A stretch of 6,052 bases of DNA from Verrucomicrobiota bacterium (lineage in GTDB: Bacteria; Verrucomicrobiota; Verrucomicrobiia; Methylacidiphilales; Verrucolacustridaceae), in the NCBI GenBank assembly GCA_010028775.1, contig RHAF01000077.1:1-6052 (forward strand), in the 5' to 3' direction. Made by a program: the position numbers and the translations under genes. The notes beneath the pieces were generated by a model. That model was not told the origin of the DNA. It did not search any database and saw only the letters and a list, made by a program, of their open reading frames with translations. Below are positions 5,161 through 6,052 of the stretch, one piece after another. How positions within the stretch are numbered: position 1 is the stretch's first letter; each line of letters begins with the position of its first letter.

Positions 5161-5810
5161 TTTTCAGCTAAGATCGCGGCGCGATCCCCCACTTTAAGTT
5201 CTGTGCCCTGTTGAAGTTGTTCGGTCATGCCGGCAGAAATCAGTTCACGAACCTCGATCAAACGACAACTCCCCACCACCTTGTCCCCGCGCAGGATCCG
5301 GAAAGGCATTCCCTCTCTCGCCCCTTGAGCCCGGCCTAAGTTCAAAACCAAGGCCTGCTGCTTCCGATCCACGGCCACCACTTGGGCATCCGTGACTCCG
5401 GAAGCCAAAGGACGTGCCTCCCCCGCATTCCGGACCGCTGCAAGGAAATCACGCTTCAGGGATTCGAAATCAGCACGGGCAGAGGCTTTTTGGGTCGAAT
5501 CATTCTCCCCCGCCCAACGGATGGAGGCCTCGATGAGTTTCTCGGCTTTCTGCACCAGGGTTCCGCGATCTTTCTGCGCACGGATCAGCTCTCCGGAAAG
5601 CCGCGCCACCTTATCCTGGGCATCGTGCACTTCGGGACTCAAGGCCGTCAGGCCCAAAACTTCGTCCCTTCTCTTCAATTCCAGCCAAGCCTCGCGGTAA
5701 GCCTTCGCTTCGGCTTGGGCCATCGCGAGCTCATCGACTGCAATCTTCGGCGCCGCAAAGGCGACCGCGGTGCACAGGCAAAGGAAAAGGAAAGGGGCGG
5801 GCTTCATCAC
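5157..5810 (-). CDS. Unrecognised secreted protein gene inserted between rpsS and rplV
   Basis: I do not recognise a named family. The 217-residue product starts with a likely Sec signal peptide (Lys3, hydrophobic 6-19, probable cleavage after AFA at 17-19). No lipobox is seen. Residues about 27-130 are charged and Ala/Leu/Glu-rich, probably helical or coiled coil. Residues about 140-215 look like a compact beta domain: VVAVDRKQQALVLNLG, AQGAREGMPFRILRGDKVVG, then REL-SAGM and KVGDRAAI. This resembles small beta-barrel domains in FlgT- or MreC-like proteins and in secreted PVC proteins. GTG at 5810 overlaps the rpsS stop as GTGA; ATG at 5807 (TGATG) would give 216 residues. GAGAAGGT lies just upstream. 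The stop overlaps the rplV start. It is probably periplasmic or envelope-associated; its role is unknown. Confidence 0.88.
   Translation of the reverse strand: MMKPAPFLFLCLCTAVAFAAPKIAVDELAMAQAEAKAYREAWLELKRRDEVLGLTALSPEVHDAQDKVARLSGELIRAQKDRGTLVQKAEKLIEASIRWAGENDSTQKASARADFESLKRDFLAAVRNAGEARPLASGVTDAQVVAVDRKQQALVLNLGRAQGAREGMPFRILRGDKVVGSCRLIEVRELISAGMTEQLQQGTELKVGDRAAILAEK
5172..5186 (-). repeat. Short perfect inverted repeat just before rplV
   Basis: The minus strand reads GATCGCGCCGCGATC, a perfect 7+1+7 inverted repeat. As RNA it could form a six-pair GC-rich stem with a three-base loop. It encodes the DRAAI residues near the end of the secreted protein and ends 11 bases before the rplV ATG. 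It may restrain independent initiation at rplV or may be chance in GC-rich coding sequence. There is no U-tract after it, so it is not a terminator. Confidence 0.4.
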
Positions 5811-6052
5811 TTGGTCACCTTCTCGGTATGACCACCGTGCTTCTTGAAGACACGGGTCGGGGAAAACTCACCCAGCCGGTGTCCGACCATATTTTCCGTC
5901 ACAAAAACCGGGTTAAAGGCCTTGCCGTTGTGCACCAAAAAGGTGTGCCCGACAAATTCAGGAGCGATCATGGAGCGCCGGGACCAGGTTTTGATCGGCT
6001 TTTTGGCACCCCCCATTTTCTGGATTTTTTCCATCAAATGGTCGTCCATGAA
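5807..6052 (-). CDS. rpsS: 30S ribosomal protein S19 (5' end beyond window)
   Basis: S19 lies in the 30S head near the P and A sites and pairs with S13. Eighty-one residues are visible, beginning with Phe at 6052..6050 and then MDDHLMEKIQK. In full-length S19 this follows a basic start ending KGPF, so the ATG at 6049 is internal and about nine residues are outside the window. Conserved parts are KKPIKTWSRRSMIAPEFVGH, FLVHNGKAFNPVFVTENMVG and HRLGEFSPTRVFKKHGGH. The stop TGA at 5809..5807 overlaps the start of the next gene, and the last codons contain that gene's ribosome-binding site. Confidence 0.97.
   Translation of the reverse strand, partial: FMDDHLMEKIQKMGGAKKPIKTWSRRSMIAPEFVGHTFLVHNGKAFNPVFVTENMVGHRLGEFSPTRVFKKHGGHTEKVTK
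5817..5824 (-). promoter_or_regulatory. Shine-Dalgarno site of the secreted-protein gene, inside rpsS
   Basis: GAGAAGGT reads on the minus strand over the last S19 codons, six bases before GTG 5810 and nine before ATG 5807. Either start is within range, so the site supports translation of this gene but does not settle which codon is used. Confidence 0.65.

Noticed and set aside
5172..5186. Inverted repeat as a transcription terminator
   Set aside because: No run of U follows on the transcribed strand, and the operon continues directly into rplV.

Overview
The window lies inside a bacterial S10-spc ribosomal protein operon. Every real gene is on the minus strand, so transcription runs from high to low coordinates. 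In that direction the order is rpsS (5' end outside the window), an unrecognised secreted-protein gene, rplV, rpsC, rplP, rpmC, rpsQ, rplN, rplX, rplE, rpsN, rpsH, rplF, rplR and rpsE (3' end outside the window). Apart from the extra gene, this is the canonical bacterial order. No gap exceeds about 15 bases and many neighbours overlap, so no stretch of 300 bases lacks a gene. I see no internal promoter, terminator, RNA gene, mobile element or CRISPR array.

Region by region: 5807-6052 holds most of S19. 5157-5810 holds a 217-residue (or 216-residue) protein with a signal peptide, a helical middle and a small beta-rich C-terminal domain. It is joined to S19 and L22 by stop/start overlaps. 3166-5160 holds L22, S3, L16, L29 and S17, the distal S10 genes. 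1-3169 holds L14, L24, L5, S14, S8, L6, L18 and most of S5, the spc genes. S17 and L14 overlap by four bases, so the S10 and spc sections are continuous. Together these proteins supply the 5S rRNA-binding central protuberance (L5, L18), the peptide exit tunnel and its rim (L22, L24, L29), the 30S head and mRNA entry channel (S3, S14, S19, S5), and early 30S and 50S assembly factors (S17, S8, L24, L14, L16, L6).

The organism is a fairly GC-rich bacterium. The S3 N-terminus, the long N-terminal tail on S5, irregular use of Shine-Dalgarno sites, and the style of the extra protein's C-terminal domain suggest the PVC group, perhaps Verrucomicrobiota. This is an impression from family resemblance, not a demonstrated placement.

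The main oddity is the secreted, non-ribosomal protein gene embedded between rpsS and rplV. Next are a short-type S14 that has lost three of its four zinc-binding cysteines, and an L5 C-terminal tail whose coding region contains the S14 start and ribosome-binding site.
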